Assembly (NCBI GenBank): GCA_014190015.1
Contig: BJFT01000004.1
Coordinates: forward strand, 1-64,000
Direction of reading: 5' to 3'
Length of the DNA: 64,000 bases
DNA from: Actinomycetes bacterium
GTDB lineage: Bacteria; Actinomycetota; Actinomycetes; Nanopelagicales; Nanopelagicaceae
Shown here: positions 53,173-62,066 of the stretch, piece by piece
Layout: each line of letters starts with the position of its first letter
Position numbering within the stretch: the stretch's first letter is position 1
Notes under the pieces: model-generated
What the model was told of the DNA's origin: nothing
The model's input: the letters and a program-made list of their open reading frames with translations, nothing else
Databases searched by the model: none
Program-made: the position numbers and the translations under genes

Positions 53173-54231
53173 ATGTCTAAGTTCTCAGGATTAGGCGCTC
53201 GTTTGCATTCAGGTGAAACCTCAATTGATTACATTGGTAAGCGCCGTCGCTGGTATGCGGTTTCAGGACTTCTCGTAATTGCTTCTATCGCTGCACTTTC
53301 TTTGCAAGGTTTGCACCTTGGAATTGAATTCAAGGGTGGTTCCTCTTATACGATTACTAAATCTGGAGGAACTATTGCCCAAGCAGAAAGCGCTTTAACT
53401 TCTGCCGGTATTTCGGGTGAAAAAATTATTCAGCAAGTCGGCAATGACAAGATTCGCGTGCAAACAGGATCTTTAAGTGCAGAACAATCCAACGCAGTAG
53501 AAGATGCTCTTGCTTCAACTTTTGGAGTAAGTGTTGAAGCAATCGATACTCAGATTATTGGACCTTCATGGGGTAAGGAAATTACTCGTAAAGCTCTTTA
53601 TGGTTTGGTCGGATTCTTAATCGTTGTAATCCTCTATCTCGCGATGGCTTTCGAGCCAAAAATGGCGCTGGCAGCAATTGTTGCCGTTGTTCACGATGTT
53701 TTCATTACAGTTGGAATTTATGCACTGGTTGGCTTTGACGTTACGCCCGCCACGGTTATTGGATTCTTAACAATTTTGGGTTATTCGCTCTATGACACGG
53801 TCGTTGTTTTCGATCGCGTTCGAGAAAACACTCGATCAATTACTTCAACATCGAAAATGACATATTCACAGGCTGCTAACCTGGCAATTAACCAGACTGT
53901 CATTCGATCAATTAACACAACCATCGTTGCCTTGCTACCAGTTGGTTCGATTCTTTTTGTTGGTGCAGGGCTTCTAGGCGCGGGAACATTGAAGGACTTG
54001 TCTCTCGCCCTCTTTATTGGTCTGGCAACAGGTGCGTATTCATCAATCTTTATTGCAACACCATTGCTAGCAGCAATGCGCGAACGTGAACCAGCAATGA
54101 AAGCACTTGCTAAGCGCATTAATGCACGCGGAGGATCGACAGTTGTAGCAACAGTTGGTTCATCAGTTGCTGAAGCGAGCAATGAAAAACGTGGGCCTCG
54201 CAATCAACCAAAACGGAAAGGTCGCAAGTAA
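53173..54231 (+). CDS. secF: Protein translocase subunit SecF
   Basis: A 352-residue partner of SecD. It shows LGIEFKGGSSYTI after the first membrane segment, the periplasmic domain (about 55-135), HDVFITVGIYALVGFDVT, LGYSLYDTVVVFDRVREN and a basic C-terminal tail (about 315-352). It lies immediately downstream of secD. The apt gene often found between secF and relA in Actinobacteria is absent. Confidence 0.95.
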   Translation: MSKFSGLGARLHSGETSIDYIGKRRRWYAVSGLLVIASIAALSLQGLHLGIEFKGGSSYTITKSGGTIAQAESALTSAGISGEKIIQQVGNDKIRVQTGSLSAEQSNAVEDALASTFGVSVEAIDTQIIGPSWGKEITRKALYGLVGFLIVVILYLAMAFEPKMALAAIVAVVHDVFITVGIYALVGFDVTPATVIGFLTILGYSLYDTVVVFDRVRENTRSITSTSKMTYSQAANLAINQTVIRSINTTIVALLPVGSILFVGAGLLGAGTLKDLSLALFIGLATGAYSSIFIATPLLAAMREREPAMKALAKRINARGGSTVVATVGSSVAEASNEKRGPRNQPKRKGRK

Positions 54232-54248
54232 CTTTATTTGCGTCCCAG

Positions 54249-56411
54249 ATGGACACACTCTTACAACCTCTGATCAGCTCCTTACAGGAGCATGATCCGA
54301 AGGCTGATGTTGTAAAGGTTGAGCGAGCTTACGAAGTTGCAAAGACAGCCCATAGTGGTCAACTCCGTAAATCAGGAGATGCGTACATAACTCATCCAGT
54401 TGCCGTTGCACACATACTTGCAGAGCTCGGATTAAATGATTCAACAATCATCGCGGCCTTATTGCATGACACTGTGGAAGATACGCCATATTCACTTGCG
54501 CAGCTTAAAAGTGATTTCGGAGATGAAATTTCATCCCTTGTAGATGGTGTAACCAAGTTAGATAAGTTGAGTTACGGACCAACGGCAGAAGCAGAAACTG
54601 TTCGCAAGATGGTTGTTGCGATGTCTCGGGATATTCGAGTTTTGGTTATTAAATTAGCGGATCGCTTACACAATGCTCGAACATGGAAGTATGTAGATCC
54701 CCAGAGCGCTGAACGCAAAGCGCGTGAAACCTTGGATATTTATGCACCACTTGCTCATCGTTTGGGAATGAATGCGATCAAGTGGGAGTTAGAGGATCTT
54801 TCATTTGCTGTACTGGAACCAAAAAAGTTTGAAGAAATATCCCGATTAGTTGCTGAGCGCAGTCCTTCAAGAGATGCGTTAACTGCTGAAGTGATCAAAA
54901 CAGTTGAAGAAGATCTGGCCAAAGATAGCGTTGAGGCGACAGTTACTGGTCGCAAGAAGCATTTCTTCAGCGTCTATCAAAAGATGGTTGTTCGCGGCCG
55001 AGATTTCAATGATATTTATGACCTCGTTGGTATCCGTGTTTTAGTAAATGATGTGAAAGATTGTTATGCAGTTCTAGGTTCAATCCACGCAAGATGGTCA
55101 CCGGTTCCGGGACGTTTTAAAGATTACATAGCTATGCCAAAGTTCAACTTGTATCAATCTCTGCACACAACTGTAATAGGTCCTGATGGCAAGGCAATTG
55201 AAATTCAAATCCGCACTTTTGAAATGCATTCTCGCGCTGAGTTCGGTATTGCCGCTCACTGGAAATACAAGCACGGCACAGATACAAACTCTTCTTCACC
55301 GCAGATGTTGTGGTTACGCCAACTCCATGAATGGCAGAAAGAGACAGAAGATCCATCTGAATTCTTAGAAGCACTCCGTTTTGATTTAGGTACACCTGAA
55401 GTTTTCGTCTTTACTCCCAAGGGCAGTGTTGTCGCACTACCGGGTGGATCAACTCCTGTTGATTTTGCTTATTCAGTGCATACAGATGTTGGCAATAGAT
55501 GCGCGGGTGCAAAAATCAATGGTCGTTTAGTTCCACTTGATACACGATTGAACAATGGTGATGTAGTCGAAGTTGTAACGAACAAGAGTGATTCTGCAGC
55601 ACCTTCTCGCGACTGGCTGAATTTTGTAAAGAGTCCACGGGCTAGGTCAAAGATCAAAGCTTGGTTTAGCAAGGAACGTCGCGAAGAAGCAATTGAAGCG
55701 GGTCGCGAATCAATTGCACGGCAAATGCGTAAAGCAGGTTTGCCGCTACAAAAGATCTTTGCAGGGCATGCATTGTTAGAACTCGCGCACGAATTGAGAT
55801 ATCCAGATATTTCAGCGTTGTATTCAGCAGTTGGTGACGGACACGTTTCTGCCGCTGCGATCATCGACAAGTTAGTTCTCTTTATGGGTGTGGAAGATTC
55901 ACACCCAGAACCAACCATGGACTTAATCCCCGGGGGAGCACCTGTTGCTAAGCGTTCAAGCAGCGCAATAAAAGTTGAAGGCATTGATGATGTTCTTGTG
56001 AAGCTTGCACGTTGTTGCACGCCAGTTCCGGGAGATCCAATTATGGGTTTTATAACTCGAGGAAGTGGCATTTCGGTGCACCGAACTGATTGCGTAAACG
56101 CAGATGACCTACGTCTACATCAGAGCGATCGCATCGTTGGCGTTAAATGGCTTGATGGAGCATCAAGTTTATTCTTGGTTAATATTCAAGTGGAAGCACT
56201 TGATCGAGCACGTTTGCTTGCTGATGTAACCAGAACGCTATCTGAGCAGCAGGTAAATATTTTGAGTGCAGCGGTAAGCACGACAAAAGACAGAGTCGCT
56301 ATATCCAGATTCACATTTGAAATGGCTGATGCAACGCACTTAGATGCTGTACTAACTGCCGTGCGTTCAATTGAAGGCGTGTACGACGTTTATCGCACTA
56401 CAAACAATTAA
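54249..56411 (+). CDS. relA: Bifunctional (p)ppGpp synthetase/hydrolase
   Basis: A 720-residue RelA/SpoT homologue controlling the stringent response. The HD hydrolase domain is intact (THPVAVAHILAEL, LLHDTVEDT), followed by the synthetase domain with DLVGIRVLV, KDYIAMPKFNLYQSLHT and QIRTFEMHSRAEFGIAAHWKYK. Then come the TGS domain (VFTPKGSVVALPGGSTPVDF), a zinc-finger-like CCTP.PGD segment and a C-terminal ACT domain. Both activities are expected. Its TAA interlocks with the stop of the DUF349 gene (TTAA, 56408-56411). Confidence 0.96.
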   Translation: MDTLLQPLISSLQEHDPKADVVKVERAYEVAKTAHSGQLRKSGDAYITHPVAVAHILAELGLNDSTIIAALLHDTVEDTPYSLAQLKSDFGDEISSLVDGVTKLDKLSYGPTAEAETVRKMVVAMSRDIRVLVIKLADRLHNARTWKYVDPQSAERKARETLDIYAPLAHRLGMNAIKWELEDLSFAVLEPKKFEEISRLVAERSPSRDALTAEVIKTVEEDLAKDSVEATVTGRKKHFFSVYQKMVVRGRDFNDIYDLVGIRVLVNDVKDCYAVLGSIHARWSPVPGRFKDYIAMPKFNLYQSLHTTVIGPDGKAIEIQIRTFEMHSRAEFGIAAHWKYKHGTDTNSSSPQMLWLRQLHEWQKETEDPSEFLEALRFDLGTPEVFVFTPKGSVVALPGGSTPVDFAYSVHTDVGNRCAGAKINGRLVPLDTRLNNGDVVEVVTNKSDSAAPSRDWLNFVKSPRARSKIKAWFSKERREEAIEAGRESIARQMRKAGLPLQKIFAGHALLELAHELRYPDISALYSAVGDGHVSAAAIIDKLVLFMGVEDSHPEPTMDLIPGGAPVAKRSSSAIKVEGIDDVLVKLARCCTPVPGDPIMGFITRGSGISVHRTDCVNADDLRLHQSDRIVGVKWLDGASSLFLVNIQVEALDRARLLADVTRTLSEQQVNILSAAVSTTKDRVAISRFTFEMADATHLDAVLTAVRSIEGVYDVYRTTNN

Positions 56412-57715
56412 TTAAATTCAGCGAGTGATTTCTGTGCTTCTTCTAGCCAGGAACGTCTAGCAGCTGCAGATTCCAAGGCTTCGGCGGCTTTCTTCGCATT
56501 ACCAGCACTCGTTGCTTTCGCTGCGATCTTCTCGTAATTATCGATTGCACCTTGAAGCTGAGCAACAACTTCTGCAGCGCGTGCTTTAGCTGCAGGATCT
56601 GTTTTACGCCAAATCTCTGCTTCCGCTGATTTGATCGCTTCTTCCACTTTGCTTACACGGGCATCAAGGGCCGCGCGCTTATCGCGATTAGTCATTCCTA
56701 TTTTTTCCCATGAGCGAGCAAGATCTCTGAATTTATTCTTTGCATCTTTAACATCTGTAAATGGCACTAGGGCTTCAATTTGAATAATGAGTTCTTCGCG
56801 CTTGGCTAAGTTGGCAGTCATTGTTACTTCGCGCTTTTCTAGATCAGCACCTTTTGCTTGGAAGAATTGATCTTGTGCTTTTTTAAATCTTGCCCATAGT
56901 TTTGCGTCATCAGATGGCTTACCGCGACCTGCTGCTTTCCATTGATCCATGAGTGATTTGTAAGCCTTAGCTGTTGCTACCCAATCCGTTGAAGTCGCGA
57001 GCTTCTCAGCTTCGGCAACCAAATTCTTCTTGGCATCTGTTACGACTGATGTTTTAGCTTCGAGATTGGCGAAGTGCGTGCGACGACGCTTATCAAATTT
57101 GTTTCGAGATGCCGAAAAGCGCTTCCATAAATCTGTGTCGGTTTTCTTATCTAGACGAGGTGCAGACTTCCACTCAGTTAGTAATTCCTTAAGGCGATCA
57201 CCTGTGGTTTTCCAACTCTCTGAAAGAGCTAGAGATTCAGCTTCTGCAACAATTTTTTCTTTTTCAACAAGAACTTGTGCGCGCTTTGCACTTTTCTCAG
57301 CTTCGGCAGCAGCCTTCTTCGCTTCATAGGCACCGCGATGACCTTCGATGAGTGGTTCTAGTTGCTCTACGGAGTTAGCAAGAGCTTCAAGGTCGCCCAC
57401 TGCGTTTATCTCTTTAACTTGGTCACGTAATTTTTTAACGGATGCAAGGGCATCAGATGGAACCATGGCACCACTTGTAATACGTGCGGCAAGGAGAGCA
57501 ATTTCAGAAGCAACTGCTTCGAACTTTCGCACAAAATACGCAAGAGCTTCTTCAGCACTCTTGCCTGGATATGAACCCACAGCTTTATCGCCAGTTGAAG
57601 TTTTTACAAAGACCGTTCCATCAGGAGCCACGTATCCAAATTTGGCTGGATCACCAATTAATGCAGATGCTGCAGAAGTTGGAATTGAAATAGATGTTGG
57701 ATTGATGTCGGACAC
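56408..57715 (-). CDS. DUF349-repeat protein
   Basis: A 435-residue helical, Lys/Ala/Glu-rich protein with at least three DUF349 repeats of about 75 residues, each containing a W(K/R)..(G/P)R...D..LW.RF pattern (SWKTTGDRLKELLTEWK..., DWVATAKAYKSLMDQWKAAGR, DAKNKFRDLARSWEKIG). The first about 60 residues form a separate beta-rich start. Function is unknown. The start is GTG 57715 with a GAAGGGAAG ribosome site. Its place between relA and the MBL hydrolase is conserved in Actinobacteria. Confidence 0.87.
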   Translation of the reverse strand: MSDINPTSISIPTSAASALIGDPAKFGYVAPDGTVFVKTSTGDKAVGSYPGKSAEEALAYFVRKFEAVASEIALLAARITSGAMVPSDALASVKKLRDQVKEINAVGDLEALANSVEQLEPLIEGHRGAYEAKKAAAEAEKSAKRAQVLVEKEKIVAEAESLALSESWKTTGDRLKELLTEWKSAPRLDKKTDTDLWKRFSASRNKFDKRRRTHFANLEAKTSVVTDAKKNLVAEAEKLATSTDWVATAKAYKSLMDQWKAAGRGKPSDDAKLWARFKKAQDQFFQAKGADLEKREVTMTANLAKREELIIQIEALVPFTDVKDAKNKFRDLARSWEKIGMTNRDKRAALDARVSKVEEAIKSAEAEIWRKTDPAAKARAAEVVAQLQGAIDNYEKIAAKATSAGNAKKAAEALESAAARRSWLEEAQKSLAEFN

Positions 57716-57917
57716 GGTCTTCCCTTCAGCGCGTTAATCGATTTCGATCTTCGCTATTGGACCAGTTCTTAAATCTCTTCAATTCTTTGATTAAAGAGCT
57801 TCAAATCGAGTTGGTCAGGCGGCTTGGTGAAGGTAAAAGGTACCCTGTACCCATGAGCGCGGCGAAATTTCCCGCGTAGCAAGCTCCGTAAATAGGCGTA
57901 GCTGAAGGGAAATCACC
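57716..57917. other. Divergent intergenic region with a structured leader and 8-codon reading frame
   Basis: These 202 bases separate two divergent genes. Both leaders end in near-identical GCTGAAGGGAA...ACCGTG sequences, inverted with respect to each other. Forward TACCCT (57841-57846) lies 6 bases before ATG 57853, which opens MSAAKFPA and stops at 57879. The same stretch can pair as a GCG-rich hairpin ahead of the MBL gene's ribosome site. I see nothing else. Confidence 0.45.
57841..57846 (+). promoter_or_regulatory. -10 element TACCCT upstream of MBL hydrolase
   Basis: TACCCT is followed by 6 bases and then the ATG of an 8-codon frame. If used, it gives a message with a leader of about 65 bases before GTG 57918. 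Confidence 0.45.
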
Positions 57918-58589
57918 GTGTTCATCACCTCCTTTGCTGCTCCGATGTTTGCAACCAATTGCTGGATTATCGCCGACAAACCTGGTGGTGAATGCGTGAT
58001 CGTTGACCCTGGAATGCCAGATGTGTCCGACACGGTTGCAATGGTTTTAAGTGAGCACAAATTAAAACCCGTTGCTTCAATCATCACTCATGGACATTTG
58101 GATCATACTTTTTCAATTGTTCCGATAGCCAAAGGGTATGAGATTCCCGCCTACATTCATAGCGAAGATCGAGCCTTGTTATTGCACCCAGAACGGGCTC
58201 ACGGTCCTGAATTTTTAGCGACATTAAGCGCAATGGAGTTTTCCGAACCCAGCGATGTACGAGAATTGCGGCATGGAGCTGAAGTTGAAATGTTAGGCAT
58301 GAAATTTCAAGCAATTCATGCCCCGGGTCATACTCGAGGCTCTCTCATGTTTAAGGTAGATGAAGAAGTTCTCATCAGTGGTGACGTTTTATTTGCAGGA
58401 GCAATTGGAAGAACTGATTTACCTTCGGGCTCTGCTCAATCAATGCAAGAAACTTTAGTTAATAAGGTTTTAACACTCTCTGATGATCTTCGCGTATTGC
58501 CTGGACATGGCCCTGATACAAATATTGGACATGAAAGAAAAACAAATCCTTATCTCATTGATGCGGCCAAGAAATCAGGGAAACGATGA
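57918..58589 (+). CDS. Metallo-beta-lactamase-fold hydrolase (glyoxalase II-like)
   Basis: A 223-residue MBL-fold protein with the metal-binding THGHLDHTF motif (about residues 55-63), a further His in APGHTRGSL, the Asp in [15 protein letters not shown] and the C-terminal PGHGPDT. It is of the small glyoxalase II/persulfide-dioxygenase-like type; the thioester or other substrate is unknown. The start is GTG 57918 with a GAAGGGAAA ribosome site. It overlaps hisS by four bases, the arrangement common in Actinobacteria. Confidence 0.88.
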   Translation: MFITSFAAPMFATNCWIIADKPGGECVIVDPGMPDVSDTVAMVLSEHKLKPVASIITHGHLDHTFSIVPIAKGYEIPAYIHSEDRALLLHPERAHGPEFLATLSAMEFSEPSDVRELRHGAEVEMLGMKFQAIHAPGHTRGSLMFKVDEEVLISGDVLFAGAIGRTDLPSGSAQSMQETLVNKVLTLSDDLRVLPGHGPDTNIGHERKTNPYLIDAAKKSGKR

Positions 58590-59857
58590 GTAAGAGAGAT
58601 CAAATCCAAGCTCCTAAAGGTGTGAGTGAATATGTGCCGCCACAATCTAGAAAATTTGAATCTGTTCGCGAAGCACTTCTTAAGCCAGCACGTAACGCCG
58701 GTTACGAATTAATTGAATTGCCAGTTTTTGAAGATACAGAGTTATTTACACGCGGTGTTGGAGAATCGACTGACGTTGTTTCTAAGGAGATGTACACATT
58801 TGAAGATCGTGGCGGTCGTTCAATAACACTTCGACCTGAAGGAACAGCCGGTGTTATGCGCGCAGTTATCGAACATGGCTTAGATCGCGGCCAATTGCCA
58901 GCGAAACTTTATTACAGCGGGGCTTTCTTTCGTGCTGAAAGACCACAAGCTGGCAGATATCGTCAATTTTATCAGGTAGGAATTGAAGCAATTGGTGTTC
59001 AAGATAGTGCGTTAGATGCAGAAGTTATCGCTATTGCAGATGCAGGATTCAAGGCAATTGGATTGAAGAAATATAGACTTGAAATAACATCGCTGGGTGA
59101 TGCGCAATCACGTGCCAAACATCGCGTTGATTTGGTTACATACATCGATAAATTGGATTTGGACGAAGTTACTAAAGCCCGAGCCGCCATTAATCCGCTT
59201 CGGTTATTTGATGACAAACGTGATGAAGTGAAAAAACAGATGAGTAAAGCTCCTTTACTCCTTGATTACCTGTCAGAGGAATCACGAAAAGATTTTGAAT
59301 CTGTGCAAAAACACTTGAAGGCACTTGGCGTCGAGTTCACAGTTAATCCAAGGATGGTTCGAGGTTTGGATTATTACACCGGCACAACTTTTGAATTTGT
59401 TCACGAATTATTGGGTGCTCAATCAGGTATCGGTGGAGGTGGCCGGTATGACGGTCTTATGTCTGAACTTGGTGGACAAGAACTTTCAGGTATCGGCTTT
59501 GGCCTCGGTATCGATCGTTGTGTATTAGCAGCTGATGCTGAAGGTATTTCCTTTGATCAAGAGTTCACATCAGATCTCTTTATTATCCCGCTTGGAGATG
59601 AGAGCAAAACTGCCGCATTAACTATTGCCCAGGAGTTAAGAAGTTCAGGTTTGCGCGTTGAAATATCTTTTGGTGATCGGGCCTTGAAAGGTTCGATGAA
59701 GGCCGCCGATAAGAGTGGCGCTGCTTATGTAATAGTTCTTGGTGATAGCGAGATTGCTAGCGGAGCCGTAGAACTCAAGGAGATGAGCACGGGTAAGACA
59801 TCTTCGGTTACTCTTACCTCCTTGCAGAAACATCTTCAGAGCGTTTCTTCGAAGTAA
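58586..59857 (+). CDS. hisS: Histidyl-tRNA synthetase
   Basis: A 423-residue class II synthetase. It shows motif 1 region [14 protein letters not shown], motif 2 [13 protein letters not shown] and [20 protein letters not shown], the histidine-binding signature [11 protein letters not shown], motif 3 [12 protein letters not shown] and the C-terminal anticodon-binding domain (about 330-420). The start overlaps the MBL stop (ATGA). Confidence 0.97.
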   Translation: MSKRDQIQAPKGVSEYVPPQSRKFESVREALLKPARNAGYELIELPVFEDTELFTRGVGESTDVVSKEMYTFEDRGGRSITLRPEGTAGVMRAVIEHGLDRGQLPAKLYYSGAFFRAERPQAGRYRQFYQVGIEAIGVQDSALDAEVIAIADAGFKAIGLKKYRLEITSLGDAQSRAKHRVDLVTYIDKLDLDEVTKARAAINPLRLFDDKRDEVKKQMSKAPLLLDYLSEESRKDFESVQKHLKALGVEFTVNPRMVRGLDYYTGTTFEFVHELLGAQSGIGGGGRYDGLMSELGGQELSGIGFGLGIDRCVLAADAEGISFDQEFTSDLFIIPLGDESKTAALTIAQELRSSGLRVEISFGDRALKGSMKAADKSGAAYVIVLGDSEIASGAVELKEMSTGKTSSVTLTSLQKHLQSVSSK

Positions 59858-59883
59858 TTAATATTAGAAAAAGAGGCTGTTAA

Positions 59884-61629
59884 ATGTTGCGCACTCACGG
59901 AGCTGGAACGCTTCGCGCTTCCCATGTGGGACAGAGCGTCACTCTTGCCGGATGGGTTGCTCGTCGCCGCGATCACGGTGGCGTTGCATTTATTGATTTT
60001 CGTGATTCAACAGGGTGGGTACAAGTAGTTGTTCGAGATGAAAAAATCGCTGGAGCACTCCGCGCTGAATGGTGTTTAAAAATCACTGGTCAAGTTGTCG
60101 CAAGACCAGCTGGTAATGAAAATTCTGCAGTCCCAACTGGCGCCATTGAAGTTATGGGTGATGACGTTGTTATTTTGAGCGAAGCATCGGCACTTCCATT
60201 TCCAGTAGACAGTGGCGATGACGTAGAAATTTCGGAAGAAGTTCGATTGAAGTATCGCTATCTTGATCTTCGTCGTGAAGAACCGGCAGCGAATTTACGT
60301 TTACGTTCAAAAGTTACTTCAACTATTCGCCGAGTCATGGAAGATGAAGCTTTTCTAGAAATCGAAACTCCGTATCTGACTCGTTCAACTCCTGAAGGCG
60401 CACGAGATTTCTTAGTACCTGTGCGCCTTCAGCCAGGCAGTTGGTACGCCCTTCCTCAATCTCCACAGCTGTTCAAGCAATTGTTAATGGTGGCTGGAAT
60501 GGAGAAGTACTACCAAATTGCTCGTTGTTTCAGAGATGAAGATTTCAGAGCCGATCGCCAACCAGAATTTACTCAACTAGATATTGAGATGTCTTTTGTT
60601 GATCAAGAAGATATTTTGGCCGTCGCAGAAAAAATCTTAGTAAAGGTTTGGAAAGAAGTTCTTGATTATCAAATCTCACTACCAATTCCTCGTATGACCT
60701 ATCTCGATGCAATGGCTCGATACGGTTCAGACAAACCAGATTTACGTTTTGAGTTAGAACTTGTTGATTGCACAGAATTTTTCAAAGAAACAACCTTCAG
60801 AGTTTTCCAAGCTCCATATGTAGGAGCAGTTGTTATGCCAGGTGGTGCTGATTCGCCAAGACGAGAACTCGATGCTTGGCAAGATTGGGCGAAGGCTCGA
60901 GGTGCTAAAGGCCTCGCTTATATTCTTGTGGCAGCAGATGGGACACTCGGGGGACCAGTAGCAAAGAATTTAACTGAGAGTGAAGCCGCAAATGTCGCTG
61001 CGCACGTTGGTGCAAAGCCAGGAGATGCAATCTTTTTCGCAGCAGGGGAGCGCACCGCTTCATTGAATTTGCTTGGCGCTGTTCGCCTAGAAATCGGAAA
61101 GCGCTGCAACCTAATCGATAGCAATCGTTGGGAATTTGTGTGGATTGTTGACGCTCCGATGTTTGAACCAACTGATAACAACGGTTGGACCGCTGTGCAT
61201 CACCCATTTACTGGTCCAAAGCCAGAGTATGCAAAAACATTTGCAAAAGATCCCGCAAGTGCGCTTGCTTACGCATACGACATCGTTCTTAATGGGACAG
61301 AACTAGGTGGCGGTTCTATCCGTATTCACGATCGTTCTATGCAAAAAGATGTATTCACAGTTATTGGCTTAAGTGATGAAGAAGCTGCAAATAAATTTGG
61401 ATTCTTACTTGAAGCCTTTAACTATGGCCCACCGCCACACGGTGGAATTGCACTTGGATTAGATAGATTATGCGCGCTACTTTCACATTCAGATTCAATT
61501 CGAGAAGTTATTGCGTTTCCTAAAACTGCCAGTGGTGGAGATCCGTTGACTGGCGCGCCAACTCCAATTACTCCCGCACAACGCAAAGAGAGCGGAATAG
61601 ATGGGGCTCCAAAAGAGGGAGCCAAGTAA
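59884..61629 (+). CDS. aspS: Aspartyl-tRNA synthetase, probably non-discriminating
   Basis: A 581-residue bacterial-type AspRS with an N-terminal OB domain, class II core ([18 protein letters not shown] motif 2; [13 protein letters not shown] motif 3) and the GAD insertion (about 280-410). The OB-fold reads [16 protein letters not shown]: a His follows RRRD, as in non-discriminating enzymes that also charge tRNA-Asn, whereas E. coli has Leu there. Asn-tRNA would then be made by GatCAB; this is an inference. A GAGG ribosome site is present. Confidence 0.95.
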   Translation: MLRTHGAGTLRASHVGQSVTLAGWVARRRDHGGVAFIDFRDSTGWVQVVVRDEKIAGALRAEWCLKITGQVVARPAGNENSAVPTGAIEVMGDDVVILSEASALPFPVDSGDDVEISEEVRLKYRYLDLRREEPAANLRLRSKVTSTIRRVMEDEAFLEIETPYLTRSTPEGARDFLVPVRLQPGSWYALPQSPQLFKQLLMVAGMEKYYQIARCFRDEDFRADRQPEFTQLDIEMSFVDQEDILAVAEKILVKVWKEVLDYQISLPIPRMTYLDAMARYGSDKPDLRFELELVDCTEFFKETTFRVFQAPYVGAVVMPGGADSPRRELDAWQDWAKARGAKGLAYILVAADGTLGGPVAKNLTESEAANVAAHVGAKPGDAIFFAAGERTASLNLLGAVRLEIGKRCNLIDSNRWEFVWIVDAPMFEPTDNNGWTAVHHPFTGPKPEYAKTFAKDPASALAYAYDIVLNGTELGGGSIRIHDRSMQKDVFTVIGLSDEEAANKFGFLLEAFNYGPPPHGGIALGLDRLCALLSHSDSIREVIAFPKTASGGDPLTGAPTPITPAQRKESGIDGAPKEGAK

Positions 61630-61639
61630 GGCAATCGGG

Positions 61640-61645
61640 TAGGCT
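61640..61645 (+). promoter_or_regulatory. -10 element TAGGCT for the DUF948 gene
   Basis: TAGGCT would start transcription near 61652, giving a leader of about 37 bases with a GAGGAGG ribosome site before ATG 61689. Confidence 0.45.
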
Positions 61646-61688
61646 CTGCCTGTAGGAGTTTCTTACTGCGCAAACAGAGGAGGACGTT

Positions 61689-62057
61689 ATGGGCCCAGGC
61701 GGAATTGCAACAATTATTGCCGCGTCATCCCTTCTAGTAATTGCGATAGCAATCAGTTATGCCGTTATACGTGTTGGACGTTTTATTGATGAAGCGAAAG
61801 CTTCTCTCAAAGCTGTCACCGAAGAAACGACTCCTCTTATTGAAGAAGTTCACACCACAGTTACTTTGGTCAATGGCCCACTACAAAGTTTTAATCGCAT
61901 CACTAAAAATGTTGAAGACATTTCCGAGAAAATTACAAGTGCAACAACCGGACTAATCGATAAGAGTGGTCCGGCGTTAAAAGTTGCTGGAGCGCTAGTT
62001 ACAGCAGCGCAAATGGGCAAGAGTCGCACGAAGAAAAAGAAGAAGAAGGCTGAGTGA
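61689..62057 (+). CDS. DUF948 membrane-anchored protein
   Basis: A 122-residue protein with one N-terminal membrane segment (about residues 5-26), a long amphipathic helical stretch of the DUF948 type (KAVTEETTPLIEEVHTTV, LVNGPLQSFNRITKNVEDI) and a tail of consecutive Lys. Function is unknown. The GAGGAGG ribosome site is the strongest in the window. The position between aspS and alaS is typical for Actinobacteria. The stop lies nine bases before the alaS start. Confidence 0.85.
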   Translation: MGPGGIATIIAASSLLVIAIAISYAVIRVGRFIDEAKASLKAVTEETTPLIEEVHTTVTLVNGPLQSFNRITKNVEDISEKITSATTGLIDKSGPALKVAGALVTAAQMGKSRTKKKKKKAE

Positions 62058-62066
62058 TCCCCACAA

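Noticed and set aside
57855-57917. T-box or other known riboswitch before the MBL-hisS genes
   Set aside because: The leader is only about 65 bases, with no T-box sequence or specifier loop that I can recognise.
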